Shown one piece after another: positions 55,765 to 64,000 of a stretch of 64,000 nt of DNA (its first letter is position 1; the number at the start of each line of letters is the position of its first letter). The position numbers were made by a program, and so were the translations under genes. Source of the stretch: a virus. Where the stretch lies: IMG/VR virus record IMGVR_UViG_3300044522_000126, positions 1 through 64,000 of that record; one strand, written 5' to 3'. The notes below the pieces were generated by a model. It searched no databases. It was not told where the DNA came from and saw only the letters and a program-made list of their open reading frames with translations.

Positions 55765-57308
55765 TATGCTCTTAAGTTATTAATTACACAATCAGTTGAC
55801 AATATGGTAGTTGCTACAGAAGCAGCGTTTCTTAAAGCGCTTTTTGTAACTAGTAAAGGATCAATTATGCCTGCTTTAATCATGTCAACTGTTTCGCCAG
55901 TTATAACATTGAGACCATACCCAACTTTTGATATTGTTTCTATAGGAGCGTGTTCGATACCTGCATTATCTAATATAGTTTTAAACGGTGCTCTAATAGA
56001 ATCTAATAATATTTCTTCACCTACAGAATAAGAACTAATGTTATGAGAAGCGTTTAACAATGCAATTCCACCACCAGCAACAATTCCTTCTTTAATAGCA
56101 GCTTTTGTAGCACATATAGCGTCTTCTATTCTATCTGCTTTTTCTTTTAATTCTATCTCAGAGTTAGCACCAACTTTAACAACAGCTATCTTAGCAGTTA
56201 AACGCGCTAATCTTTTTTCTAACTTTATAACTTGTGGAGTAGTATTGTTTTCTAATAAAGATTTTTTAACATCTTTAATTATATCTAATACTTCTTCAGA
56301 AGTTTCTCCAACGTGAAGAATTGTTTCTTCATGGTTAGTAATACTCTTAATACATGCACCTAACATTTCAGGTTGTATTAAATCTAAGTCATCGCCTAAG
56401 TCTTCATTTATTAATACTGCATTAGTTAATAATGCTAGATCATCGAATATCTCTTTTCTGTTTATTCCAAAAGTAGGTGCATTAATTACGTTTACTTTTA
56501 AATTACCTTTAGACTTGTTCATTGCCAATGTGGTTAAAACCACTTGTTCCATATCGGCTATTATAAGTAACGATTTATTGTTTTTTATAATATACTCTAA
56601 TACAGATTGAATTTGTCTTATAGATTGTATAGGAGATTCTACTAATAATACTAAAGGATTATCTAACTCTGCTGTTTTATTTTTTTGATTTGTTACGAAA
56701 TGAGAGTTTGTCAAACCCATACCGCATTGTACTCCTTCTACTACCTGTAAACTACATTCTGGATCTGAAGATGCTTCCATCATAACAATCCCAGTATTAC
56801 CTACAGATCTAAAAGCGTCTCCTACTATCTTACCTAATTCAGCATCATTATTTGTAGATATAGTAGCTACTTGATCTAACATGTCTCCTTCTACAATTAT
56901 TGAATATTTTTCAAGGTATTCTATAACTTTATCAACTGCTTTATTTATTCCTTCTTTTATCTCTCTTGTATTTGGATTTTCTACAGCATAAGCATTTTTT
57001 AAAATAGCATGCGCCAAAACAGTTGCTGTAGTAGTTCCGTCTCCAGCTTCTCTAACAGTCTTTCTAGCTGCTTCTTTTAAAAGTGTTGCTCCCATGTTTT
57101 CTACTGGATCTAATAAAATAATAGAATCAGCAACAGATACTCCGTCTTTTGTAATTATAGGTCTTCCAGAAGAATCTTCTAAAAGAACACATTTACCACT
57201 TGCTCCAAGAGTAGAACTAACTGCTCTAGATAATTTTTCTATCCCAGCAAATACTTTATCACTTGCTTCTTTTCCGAAACTTAAATTTTTGACTATAGCG
57301 TCTGACAT
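55764..57308 (-). CDS. groEL: Chaperonin GroEL
   Basis: The 514-aa protein has the ATP site GDGTTTATVLA (about residues 88-98), an equatorial start with TLGASGKCVLLED, and IEDAICATKAAIKEGIVAGG at the second ATP-binding segment. It is shorter than E. coli GroEL (548) and lacks the Gly-Gly-Met tail. It would form a ring chamber for folding phage proteins, probably capsid or tail, with the GroES gene downstream sharing one base. Its placement in the head operon supports that. Confidence 0.92.
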   Translation of the reverse strand: MSDAIVKNLSFGKEASDKVFAGIEKLSRAVSSTLGASGKCVLLEDSSGRPIITKDGVSVADSIILLDPVENMGATLLKEAARKTVREAGDGTTTATVLAHAILKNAYAVENPNTREIKEGINKAVDKVIEYLEKYSIIVEGDMLDQVATISTNNDAELGKIVGDAFRSVGNTGIVMMEASSDPECSLQVVEGVQCGMGLTNSHFVTNQKNKTAELDNPLVLLVESPIQSIRQIQSVLEYIIKNNKSLLIIADMEQVVLTTLAMNKSKGNLKVNVINAPTFGINRKEIFDDLALLTNAVLINEDLGDDLDLIQPEMLGACIKSITNHEETILHVGETSEEVLDIIKDVKKSLLENNTTPQVIKLEKRLARLTAKIAVVKVGANSEIELKEKADRIEDAICATKAAIKEGIVAGGGIALLNASHNISSYSVGEEILLDSIRAPFKTILDNAGIEHAPIETISKVGYGLNVITGETVDMIKAGIIDPLLVTKSALRNAASVATTILSTDCVINNLRA

Positions 57309-57326
57309 AATTTTATTTAATTAAAT

Positions 57327-57345
57327 TGATATACTGTATATATCA
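57327..57345. promoter_or_regulatory. Palindrome upstream of GroEL
   Basis: TGATATA-CTGTA-TATATCA is a perfect 7-bp inverted repeat in the short gap between the basic peptide gene and GroEL. It could be an operator or part of a promoter for the chaperonin unit. Confidence 0.5.
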
Positions 57346-57365
57346 CCTGTTTCAAGACGTTTTTA

Positions 57366-57497
57366 CTAACCTTGTCCCTTATACTTCTTCTTATACAACT
57401 TAGAAGTTTTTATTTTTGAAGTCTTTGTTTTAGCATGAACGCCAGGTCTTGATATGTCTTTTACAACAGCTTTAGTAACGACAGTCTGTTTCGCCAT
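57366..57497 (-). CDS. 43-aa Lys-rich peptide
   Basis: The start at 57497 gives MAKQTVVTKAVVKDISRPGV followed by HAKTKTSKIKTSKLYKKKYK and a GQG end. This basic peptide with the KTSK-x-K-x3-YKKKYxGQG ending is common in phages and likely binds nucleic acid or the virion. It overlaps the spanin gene by 37 bases. Confidence 0.62.
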   Translation of the reverse strand: MAKQTVVTKAVVKDISRPGVHAKTKTSKIKTSKLYKKKYKGQG

Positions 57498-57949
57498 AAT
57501 AAATATAGTATTAATATTAATATTAACCAATAAAATAAAAACCAATAATTTGTTTTTTTATCTATTATCTTTGTTTTACCAGTTGTTTGTTCTTTTACTT
57601 GTATCTTAGTAGTTGCTACTGAGTCTTTACGTTTAATATTAGACTCTGTTTTATTGTTTACATATAAAGTATTAACTTTAGTTTTTTTGATCTTTAAAAC
57701 AACGTTTTTATAACTTTTACCATCAACAACAATTACTTTACTTGAATCTATAGGAGTTATAATAGTTTCACTAGAATCAGTAGTTATATTTATGTTTGTA
57801 GAATCTGTTTTTATTTCTTTTTCTATAGTTGTAACTACAACTTTTGCTTCTACAATACTATCTTTTTTAACATCAGTTTTATTTATATTTACTTTTCTAC
57901 TAGCACAGGAAGTTAACAATATAAGTAGTATTAATATAATTTTCTTCAT
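57461..57949 (-). CDS. Lipoprotein with C-terminal membrane segment: candidate unimolecular spanin
   Basis: The N-terminus MKKIILILLILLTSCAS carries a lipobox (L-T-S-C) for attachment to the outer membrane. The 162-aa protein is then Thr/Ser/Lys-rich and periplasmic and ends in a hydrophobic helix (WFLFYWLILILILYLLW) that could sit in the inner membrane. A single protein anchored in both membranes is the layout of T1-type u-spanins that fuse membranes at lysis. It lies next to holin-like and endolysin-like genes. Confidence 0.72.
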   Translation of the reverse strand: MKKIILILLILLTSCASRKVNINKTDVKKDSIVEAKVVVTTIEKEIKTDSTNINITTDSSETIITPIDSSKVIVVDGKSYKNVVLKIKKTKVNTLYVNNKTESNIKRKDSVATTKIQVKEQTTGKTKIIDKKTNYWFLFYWLILILILYLLWRNRLSLLKLL

Positions 57950-58335
57950 TATGATATAATAGTTAATGTTATATTTTTAGCGGTTTGCATTTTTTTAAAC
58001 AACTTGTCAAAAGCTTTCCTAGATTGGCCTATGTAGTTTTTATTTCTAGTTTGCCCAACTAATATGCATCCTTCGGTATCGTGATTAGAATTACCACTAT
58101 GGATACGGACACCCTCAAAATTAGGGACATCGATCAATAAAGGCAATAATCTTTTAAACCTATTAGATTGGTTTATAATCACTCTATATGTTCCTTTAGG
58201 TATTGCCGTTTCCCCTTTAATCTTAACAGGTCTTTCTTTGTCTTCTAAAGTGAAGCATTCAAATACACCGTCAATAAGCATTTCCCCTATTGTAGAATTC
58301 TCAGTCTTGTAAAGTCTCTTTACTGTTATTACCAT
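57949..58335 (-). CDS. DUF5675-like protein, candidate lysis enzyme (128 aa)
   Basis: The segment GVRIHSGNSNHDTEGCILVG has the His, Ser and Cys spacing of the DUF5675/YkuD-like family. An earlier part (GETAIPKGTYRVI) fits its N-terminal strands. The Cys may act as catalytic nucleophile on peptidoglycan peptides. Its place in the lysis block supports an endolysin role, although classical amidase or lysozyme motifs are absent. It overlaps both neighbours slightly. Confidence 0.7.
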   Translation of the reverse strand: MVITVKRLYKTENSTIGEMLIDGVFECFTLEDKERPVKIKGETAIPKGTYRVIINQSNRFKRLLPLLIDVPNFEGVRIHSGNSNHDTEGCILVGQTRNKNYIGQSRKAFDKLFKKMQTAKNITLTIIS

Positions 58336-58498
58336 TTTTTTTATTTAATCTAATTAATATCCAATCATATATTTTCATACTAGTATACACTATTGATATT
58401 AATAGTAATAGTATTTTTAATGTAGTCTCCAATCTTGTAAAGCTTAAGTAAATAGTTAAAGCATTTAATATGTATAAGCGTATTGATCCCTGGTCCAT
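58301..58498 (-). CDS. Holin-like membrane protein (65 aa)
   Basis: One or two hydrophobic segments (YILNALTIYLSF and LKILLLLISIVYTSM) and a short charged tail fit a small holin. It lies directly between another membrane protein and the endolysin-like gene. Assignment is by topology and position. Confidence 0.62.
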   Translation of the reverse strand: MDQGSIRLYILNALTIYLSFTRLETTLKILLLLISIVYTSMKIYDWILIRLNKKNGNNSKETLQD

Positions 58499-58680
58499 TA
58501 TCTTTTTAGTTTATTAACAATGTCCGTAAATCCTTGGATGCCTATATAAGCAGTGGCTATTATAACCCAATCAGACGAGGTTAAGTATCCCGAAAATAAT
58601 CCAGCGCATGCTACAATAAAAACAGATAGTTTTCTACTAACCCATTTATTTATTAATATATCTAATTGTTCTTTACTCAT
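58498..58680 (-). CDS. Holin-like membrane protein (60 aa)
   Basis: Residues 14-32 (WVSRKLSVFIVACAGLFSG) and 36-52 (SDWVIIATAYIGIQGF) form two hydrophobic segments with a basic C-terminus. The WVSRKLAVF...SDWVxIAxxYIGxQ layout is known to me from phage holin-like proteins. It shares one base with the next gene. Confidence 0.68.
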   Translation of the reverse strand: MSKEQLDILINKWVSRKLSVFIVACAGLFSGYLTSSDWVIIATAYIGIQGFTDIVNKLKR

Positions 58681-58682
58681 TA

Positions 58683-60926
58683 CTATTTAGCTTTTAAAAT
58701 TTCAATCTCTGCTTTTAATTCTTTAATTGCGTTTATCATAACAGGTATAAGTTGATCATATCTTAATCCTTTTATATCAGTTTCTTTATCGTGTATAAAC
58801 CCGCCAAAATCTTTACCATCTAATGCCGCTTCAACTTCTTGAGCAATTAAACCATAATGCGTTCTTTTACCCTCTATTGGTGTAACTACTATTTTTGTTT
58901 TTGGATTGCCTTCTTCATCTAGTCCATCAAGTTCGTTTGTAACTTCGTTTTTACCTACTTTCCATTTAAAAGAAACAGGTCTTAATTTAGAAATAAAGTC
59001 TAATCCTAAATCAGAATCAACAATATCTTTCTTTTCTCTTTCGTCCGAAGTTTGAATTGTTCCATTTGCTGCCCAAACTGCCGACCATCTAATGCCACTT
59101 GCACCTAAAGAATAACTATTATCAATCCCTGGTTGTACTGTGCCGCCTTGTGTAACGCGCATTCTTTCTATAGGATTTGTAGGAAATGTTCCGGGAGAAG
59201 TCATAAATTTCAATGCCCCTCCTCCGTTATTACTTGCGCCCATGCTCCCGGTTGAAATAACCTCAATAGCTGCACTTGTGAACCCAACTAGAGCATCGGA
59301 TTTACCTGTAAATTGTATTCTACCTAATAAACTATCGGCTACTATGTTTGTATTAAGATTTCTTATATCTATAACCCCACCAACATTACTAAATGGGTTA
59401 GCTACTACAAGTTGTGGAGTAGAACCATAAGTAGGGGCGCCCACTGTAGTTGTTCCAATTAACGTTTGCCCTCTTAATATAGTAGTTAAAATACTTCCAT
59501 TACCTAATACAACAGTATTTGAACCCAAACCACTTGCATTGTAGCCTATAACTATTTCATTTTGATTGTCATCTAAAGAAGGTTTGGTGTCATTTCCTAT
59601 ATATATAGAAAAATCACTTGTGGTATTTTGATTTCCGGAAGCAGTTAATAAACCCGCATTAACTCCAATACCTATGTTTTGGTTCCCCGTAAGAATATTT
59701 CCAAGGGCGGTTCTGCCAAAAGCGTTATTTTTATTAGCTGAAGTAGCTAGATAAAGAGTTCTGTATCCAAAGGCAGAATTTTCATTTCCGCTAAGGCTTG
59801 TTTGTAAACTTTCTGAACCTACCGATGTATTTGTATTACCCGTTGTGTTTGTCTGCATTGCTTTAAACCCTACGGCTGTATTATTGTTTGCCGTATTACT
59901 GTTTAAGGCTAAATTACCTATTGCCGTAATTTGGGTTCCTGTTACATTTGCAGAAAGAGCATCCTTGCCCACCACAGTATTTGTTGCCAAGTTGCCACTT
60001 CCCCTTCCAATTTTTAACCCACTAATTGTAGAATCAATAGTTGTAGTTATAGAGTTTGCAGTTGTATCGCCGTTATTAGCAACTTTAAATACTGTTGAAT
60101 CTACACCTAAAGTATATTTACGCGCTATAAAATAATCTCCTGTATGAGCATCAAAACTGCTTGTCTCAAAACCACGAGAGGTCCCTGATGTAGCAGTCAA
60201 GTCAGCAAAAAATCCAATATTATCTTCACCCGCAGTATTTGCTAAAAATCCAACAACTGAACCTATTAAAGTACCTGGCGTCTGACCATTTATATTTGCA
60301 ACAAACGCATCAGGCGCAGGTTGATAAGTTGGATATACGCCTGTTTGAGTAGGGATCGTAACTGATATTCCATTTTGAAATACTGTAGATTCATTCGCTA
60401 AAGTAATATCAATACCCTTCGCCACAGTTGTTGGAACTACAATTGTGTTACCAACATTTATAACTTGCTGTAAACTTGGTATATCGCTAGTTAAAGCGAT
60501 AGTTCCCGATGCATCCGGTAATTGATATGTTCTACTCGCTGTTATAGCGGTTGCGCCCACGAAAGCTTCAAAAGCATTTGGAAAAAATGAAATACCTTCT
60601 CTACTAATCAAGTTTGTAGGAACACCAAAAGCATCATAAAAACCAAAATTAGAATCATATAATCTTACTTTACCATACTGTAATTCTGTAGTATCATATA
60701 AATATAATTCCCCTATCTTAGCATCTAATAAAGATGTATTCCCGTTAGTTAAAACTTGGTTTAAGTTGTTACTAGGGCTTGTTAATATAAAAGTTGTTAA
60801 ACTTCCTATTGATAAACTTTTAGTCTGATTTCTAGGTTTACCGCCGACTAAAGCGGTACTTGTACATACTATTATATCTGTTGATAGTATGTTATTATTT
60901 GGTGGGTAACTATATATTATTGCCAT
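58683..60926 (-). CDS. Tail fibre with self-cleaving S74 chaperone domain (747 aa)
   Basis: The N-terminal part binds the tail. The centre carries repeated trimeric-adhesin head motifs (TAVGFKAM, SAFGYRTL, NAFGRTAL, IGIGVNAG). The C-terminal 130 residues hold SDEREKKDI and YGLIAQEVEAAL, the intramolecular chaperone (peptidase S74) domain that trimerises the fibre and cleaves itself off at the Ser of SDER. It is likely a receptor-binding fibre. The gene begins one unit upstream of the lysis block. Confidence 0.87.
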   Translation of the reverse strand: MAIIYSYPPNNNILSTDIIVCTSTALVGGKPRNQTKSLSIGSLTTFILTSPSNNLNQVLTNGNTSLLDAKIGELYLYDTTELQYGKVRLYDSNFGFYDAFGVPTNLISREGISFFPNAFEAFVGATAITASRTYQLPDASGTIALTSDIPSLQQVINVGNTIVVPTTVAKGIDITLANESTVFQNGISVTIPTQTGVYPTYQPAPDAFVANINGQTPGTLIGSVVGFLANTAGEDNIGFFADLTATSGTSRGFETSSFDAHTGDYFIARKYTLGVDSTVFKVANNGDTTANSITTTIDSTISGLKIGRGSGNLATNTVVGKDALSANVTGTQITAIGNLALNSNTANNNTAVGFKAMQTNTTGNTNTSVGSESLQTSLSGNENSAFGYRTLYLATSANKNNAFGRTALGNILTGNQNIGIGVNAGLLTASGNQNTTSDFSIYIGNDTKPSLDDNQNEIVIGYNASGLGSNTVVLGNGSILTTILRGQTLIGTTTVGAPTYGSTPQLVVANPFSNVGGVIDIRNLNTNIVADSLLGRIQFTGKSDALVGFTSAAIEVISTGSMGASNNGGGALKFMTSPGTFPTNPIERMRVTQGGTVQPGIDNSYSLGASGIRWSAVWAANGTIQTSDEREKKDIVDSDLGLDFISKLRPVSFKWKVGKNEVTNELDGLDEEGNPKTKIVVTPIEGKRTHYGLIAQEVEAALDGKDFGGFIHDKETDIKGLRYDQLIPVMINAIKELKAEIEILKAK

Positions 60927-60942
60927 TTATTTTTATTTATTA

Positions 60943-63900
60943 TTAATATACTTTTGTAAGAGTAAAATTCCTTGATAATATAGAGTTCCCTGCACTCGCG
61001 GTATTCCATTGAACAGTGACTACAAGAGTATTGTCAACCGTTGTGTTAAATGTCGTGTTATTAAGTGCACTTAAAACATATCCTTCAAACTGCGTACCGC
61101 CATTCCTAACATAAGAAAATAGTCCTCCTGATGAAATTGAAGCAACTCCTGCTCCGCCTAAAGTTCTAATCGTAAAATATAAAGTTAGTATCCATGACTT
61201 ACTTGTCGCAGCGGCCAAGTCAATAGGACCTGTGTCCGCTAGTAATACGCCGGATAAAGTCTTTACTCTAATTGTTACTTCTGATGAGCTTATGCAAGTA
61301 ATTAAACCGTCTAAAGAAGCTTGAAAAGAATACCCTATTTGAAATCCATTCGCCGGAACAGTTAATGTGCCAACTCCAGGACCTACTATTGTTGTTTCTA
61401 CAGCTGTAGCAGTTACAGGTGTGCTATCAGCGGTTTGCGCATATAATCCGTAAGTACTGTTTGGCTTAACATTAGACCTGCTTTTTTCCATCCATAATCC
61501 ATAATTAGTATAGATGAATGATATTGTGTTTGCAGTTAAATTTATTGGTTGAACCCAATTAGAATCTAATCTGTATCCTGACGCGCCCGCATTCCACGTT
61601 AAATTACCTAACGATGCACCAGTTGTATTAGTAATAACAAAACTAATTTCCTGGCCAACTCTTGCATTTGTTGGTGCATTGATTGTAAATGCATTTCCAT
61701 CTGTTGGTGTAATATTTAACTTTCCATTTAATGGTAATACACTAGCATCTACATCAATAGACGGACTATATATAACCCCCGAACTAAATACTGTTGGAAT
61801 TTCTACTTCTGCTTTATAAAAATTAGAATCTTCAGTTATTCTAAATTTAGCTGCTGATTGCACAGCGATATATTTTCTAGAAACATCAGGAATATAATCA
61901 ATACCATTAATAAACGCATTACCTCTCATATCGATTGTAATGTACTTATCGGTAGGTGACACTTGCTGTAATAAAACATTATGAATAGTAAAATCAGTTG
62001 CTGAAATTCTATTAAAAGAACAAGATTGAATAACGCCAGCGCTTTCCATTAAAGCGCCATCAATCATTACTTTAATATCAGCATTTCCTATATTTCCTTC
62101 AAAATATACTCCATTAAAATTCCAAGCAGCTGCGCCTTGACTTCCTCCGTTATATATTGCAATAGCAGAAGAACCTGCAATTCCACAAGCCTCAACAGAA
62201 CCTCCATACATATTAAAATTTGATGGATCGTCTAATCTTATACCCACCCCAGGTAATGATCCAAAAACACAAGACGTAAGCGTTAAAGCATTTGGATTAG
62301 AACCGCCTGTTGAATCTGCGTAAAAACCCGCGGCTCCTGCCGGCCCAAATCTTGCTCTAACAGATGTAAACTGAGAAGACAAACAATTTCTTAATCTCCA
62401 ATGCCTAAAAAAACCCTCCGAATAAATATTTTCGTAAGTTGCATAAGCCGAATTTAATAAAAGAAAAGCTATTCCATCACTAATAGGAGATACAGCAGTA
62501 AAATCTCTCCATACAGCTAAGGTATTTGTTGAAACACTAGCTCCATTCATTGTAAGCATTGCATTCTCTCCAGTTAGATAAGAGTATAAGAAAGTATTTT
62601 GAGGTCCATTTCCTTGTATTGTAACTTTTGGATATGTAATAAGCCCAGTGTTTAGTCTATAAATCCCACTATCTATCCTTAAAACTCCCCCAATTCCTGA
62701 GTTTAAATAATTAATAGCAGCCTGAAAAGCAGGAGAGTCATTATTTACACCGTCTCCTTTTGCTCCAAACATTTTAGGATCTACTTCTTTATAGGTAAGA
62801 CTGCTCGGTTCGTCTAAATAATAAGTATAATTTGAACCTTTTAAAACAAATACTATTTTGTAAATATCTACACCAGCTACTCCTACTATACTAATACTTA
62901 TAGGGCTACTACCACCGTTTATAGTATTAGGAACTTCTGAACCTCCTACAGATACATTTAAAACTCTTGTAACACCTATTGGAATATTTAAAAGATTAAA
63001 TTCTCCCGTAACAGCATGGTCTATCCTAATATCCCCCATATATTCCATGTCATTAACAAGGTCAGCTAAAACTAAAAGCGTTGGATCAGTAACAGTAGAT
63101 ACATCCCTAAAAACTTTAAAATCAGGATTGATTGGTTGTATAGTTGGAAAGTCATTTTGTGTACTAGAATATACATTTGACAATCTATCACTTCCTCTCC
63201 AGGAATGAAATTTAACGCCTGTTTCCGGGGAAGCTACTCTAACGCCACTTGTCATTAAACATCCCTCAAAAACTATATTACTTTTTCTTCCTGAATAAAC
63301 TGTTGGTTGATCAGCTATATTACCTTCGGTATGTATTCCGTAAAATGCACTTCTAATACTTAGCATTGTCACTGGGTTTATTCCGTCCATGTAAATGCCC
63401 CCAACACAAACGTTTGTCAAGTTGCCCTCTATTTCACCACCGTTAACCGTTACACCATATAATGATTGAATGGTTAGACTTGAACCATCTAATCCAACCA
63501 TGTTCAATGTTTTATAATCTATTGCTCCGTTGTCTGTATGTTTTTGATGTAAAATACCTCCCCCGGTACAATGCCACAGTTTAGTCTCAGGAAGTCCATT
63601 CCAAGCGGGCATGTTATAAAAATCACCAACATAATAAACATTAGTTGTACTTGGTTTTTTTACAATAGGGTAAGATTTATCTAAAATAACTATAAAACCT
63701 GTTTTTATATTTAATGGCTCTGTAGTTGTTATTTCTCCAATATTATAAATATTTGTATTACTTACTTGAGCTCCTTTTATATACCCAGCTCTATATGTTT
63801 TACTTAATTCTCTACATTCAATAAAATTCCAAGCAATACCATTATTATTTCCTAAAGCTTCATAGTCAATACCCAAACTAAAATTATTTAAGTAAATCTT

Positions 63901-64000
63901 ATCGAAACAAGTTCCTTTCGATCCATTTCTTATAACAATACCTCTTGATGTACCTAATCTATTAGTGCCTCTTAACGTTAAACTTCCAGTATGCTTTATT
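60943..64000 (-). CDS. Tail spike with pectate-lyase-type beta helix (partial, runs off the right edge)
   Basis: The reading frame stays open from 60943 to the window edge, so its start lies beyond 64000; a TTG at 63876 is not a necessary start. The product contains KMFGAKGDGVNNDSPAFQAA, the opening of pectate-lyase superfamily beta-helix domains, with Gly-rich coils after it and a C-terminal beta region of fibre-tip type. Such spikes bind or degrade capsular polysaccharide. A catalytic residue set is not visible. No start-edge data are available. Confidence 0.82.
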   Translation of the reverse strand, partial: IKHTGSLTLRGTNRLGTSRGIVIRNGSKGTCFDKIYLNNFSLGIDYEALGNNNGIAWNFIECRELSKTYRAGYIKGAQVSNTNIYNIGEITTTEPLNIKTGFIVILDKSYPIVKKPSTTNVYYVGDFYNMPAWNGLPETKLWHCTGGGILHQKHTDNGAIDYKTLNMVGLDGSSLTIQSLYGVTVNGGEIEGNLTNVCVGGIYMDGINPVTMLSIRSAFYGIHTEGNIADQPTVYSGRKSNIVFEGCLMTSGVRVASPETGVKFHSWRGSDRLSNVYSSTQNDFPTIQPINPDFKVFRDVSTVTDPTLLVLADLVNDMEYMGDIRIDHAVTGEFNLLNIPIGVTRVLNVSVGGSEVPNTINGGSSPISISIVGVAGVDIYKIVFVLKGSNYTYYLDEPSSLTYKEVDPKMFGAKGDGVNNDSPAFQAAINYLNSGIGGVLRIDSGIYRLNTGLITYPKVTIQGNGPQNTFLYSYLTGENAMLTMNGASVSTNTLAVWRDFTAVSPISDGIAFLLLNSAYATYENIYSEGFFRHWRLRNCLSSQFTSVRARFGPAGAAGFYADSTGGSNPNALTLTSCVFGSLPGVGIRLDDPSNFNMYGGSVEACGIAGSSAIAIYNGGSQGAAAWNFNGVYFEGNIGNADIKVMIDGALMESAGVIQSCSFNRISATDFTIHNVLLQQVSPTDKYITIDMRGNAFINGIDYIPDVSRKYIAVQSAAKFRITEDSNFYKAEVEIPTVFSSGVIYSPSIDVDASVLPLNGKLNITPTDGNAFTINAPTNARVGQEISFVITNTTGASLGNLTWNAGASGYRLDSNWVQPINLTANTISFIYTNYGLWMEKSRSNVKPNSTYGLYAQTADSTPVTATAVETTIVGPGVGTLTVPANGFQIGYSFQASLDGLITCISSSEVTIRVKTLSGVLLADTGPIDLAAATSKSWILTLYFTIRTLGGAGVASISSGGLFSYVRNGGTQFEGYVLSALNNTTFNTTVDNTLVVTVQWNTASAGNSILSRNFTLTKVY

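Noticed and set aside
58301-58680. Each small membrane protein as the sole holin
   Set aside because: Either could be holin or antiholin; topology alone does not decide, so both are listed only as holin-like.
1-64000. CRISPR arrays and insertion sequences
   Set aside because: No regularly spaced direct repeats and no transposase-like gene were seen.

Overview
The window is most of the genome of a lytic tailed phage of the short-tailed (podovirus) type that infects a member of the Bacteroidetes, probably a flavobacterium. Four things point there. The DNA is AT-rich. Early promoters carry the Bacteroidetes -7 box (TAnnTTTG) and starts are preceded by A/T-rich leaders rather than Shine-Dalgarno sites. 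A secreted protein has a signal peptide ending in NAQ. The head/neck genes look like those of Cellulophaga podoviruses and crAss-like phages. No integrase, excisionase, DNA polymerase or RNA polymerase gene is seen here, so the polymerase must lie outside the window or be supplied by the host.

The layout is two convergent arms meeting at 22.8 kb over a bidirectional terminator. The rightward arm (1-22.76 kb) starts with about 20 small early genes driven by at least eight promoters of one fixed design (CACGGACTTA, 15 bp, GATAATATA). They include three paralogous genes with almost the same protein but very different codons. A MoxR-type AAA+ ATPase and VWA pair follows, then a small-gene block, a helix-turn-helix protein and a phage sigma factor. 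Next come ERF annealing protein, PD-(D/E)XK exonuclease and SSB (recombination), a non-coding RNA block, primase-helicase, a thymidylate-synthase-family enzyme with a dCMP-type specificity residue, MazG-like proteins, endonuclease I-like resolvase, class II ribonucleotide reductase and a 2OG-Fe(II) oxygenase.

The leftward arm (64-22.86 kb, read on the minus strand) holds tail spike and fibre, a lysis cassette (two holin-like proteins, a DUF5675-like protein, a lipoprotein with a C-terminal membrane segment resembling a unimolecular spanin), GroEL and GroES, a row of very small virion-type proteins, a second GroES-like protein, small and large terminase, portal, scaffold-like protein, major capsid protein, neck/ring proteins, a 1342-aa tail structural protein and the internal virion proteins, ending with a 2700-aa polyvalent protein.

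The most unusual content is in the rightward arm outside or across genes. A decamer TGCTATACA(C/T) occurs 14 times, both next to promoters and inside unrelated genes, always sense to transcription when transcribed. A 46-bp dyad element occurs twice in opposite orientation, one copy covering the start codon of the helix-turn-helix gene. A 360-base block holds serial hairpins and tRNA-sized elements with intact T-arms but no canonical anticodon arm. A pseudoknot-capable RNA of about 210 bases ends in a T-run. Function of all four is unknown to me; coordinates and tests are given below.
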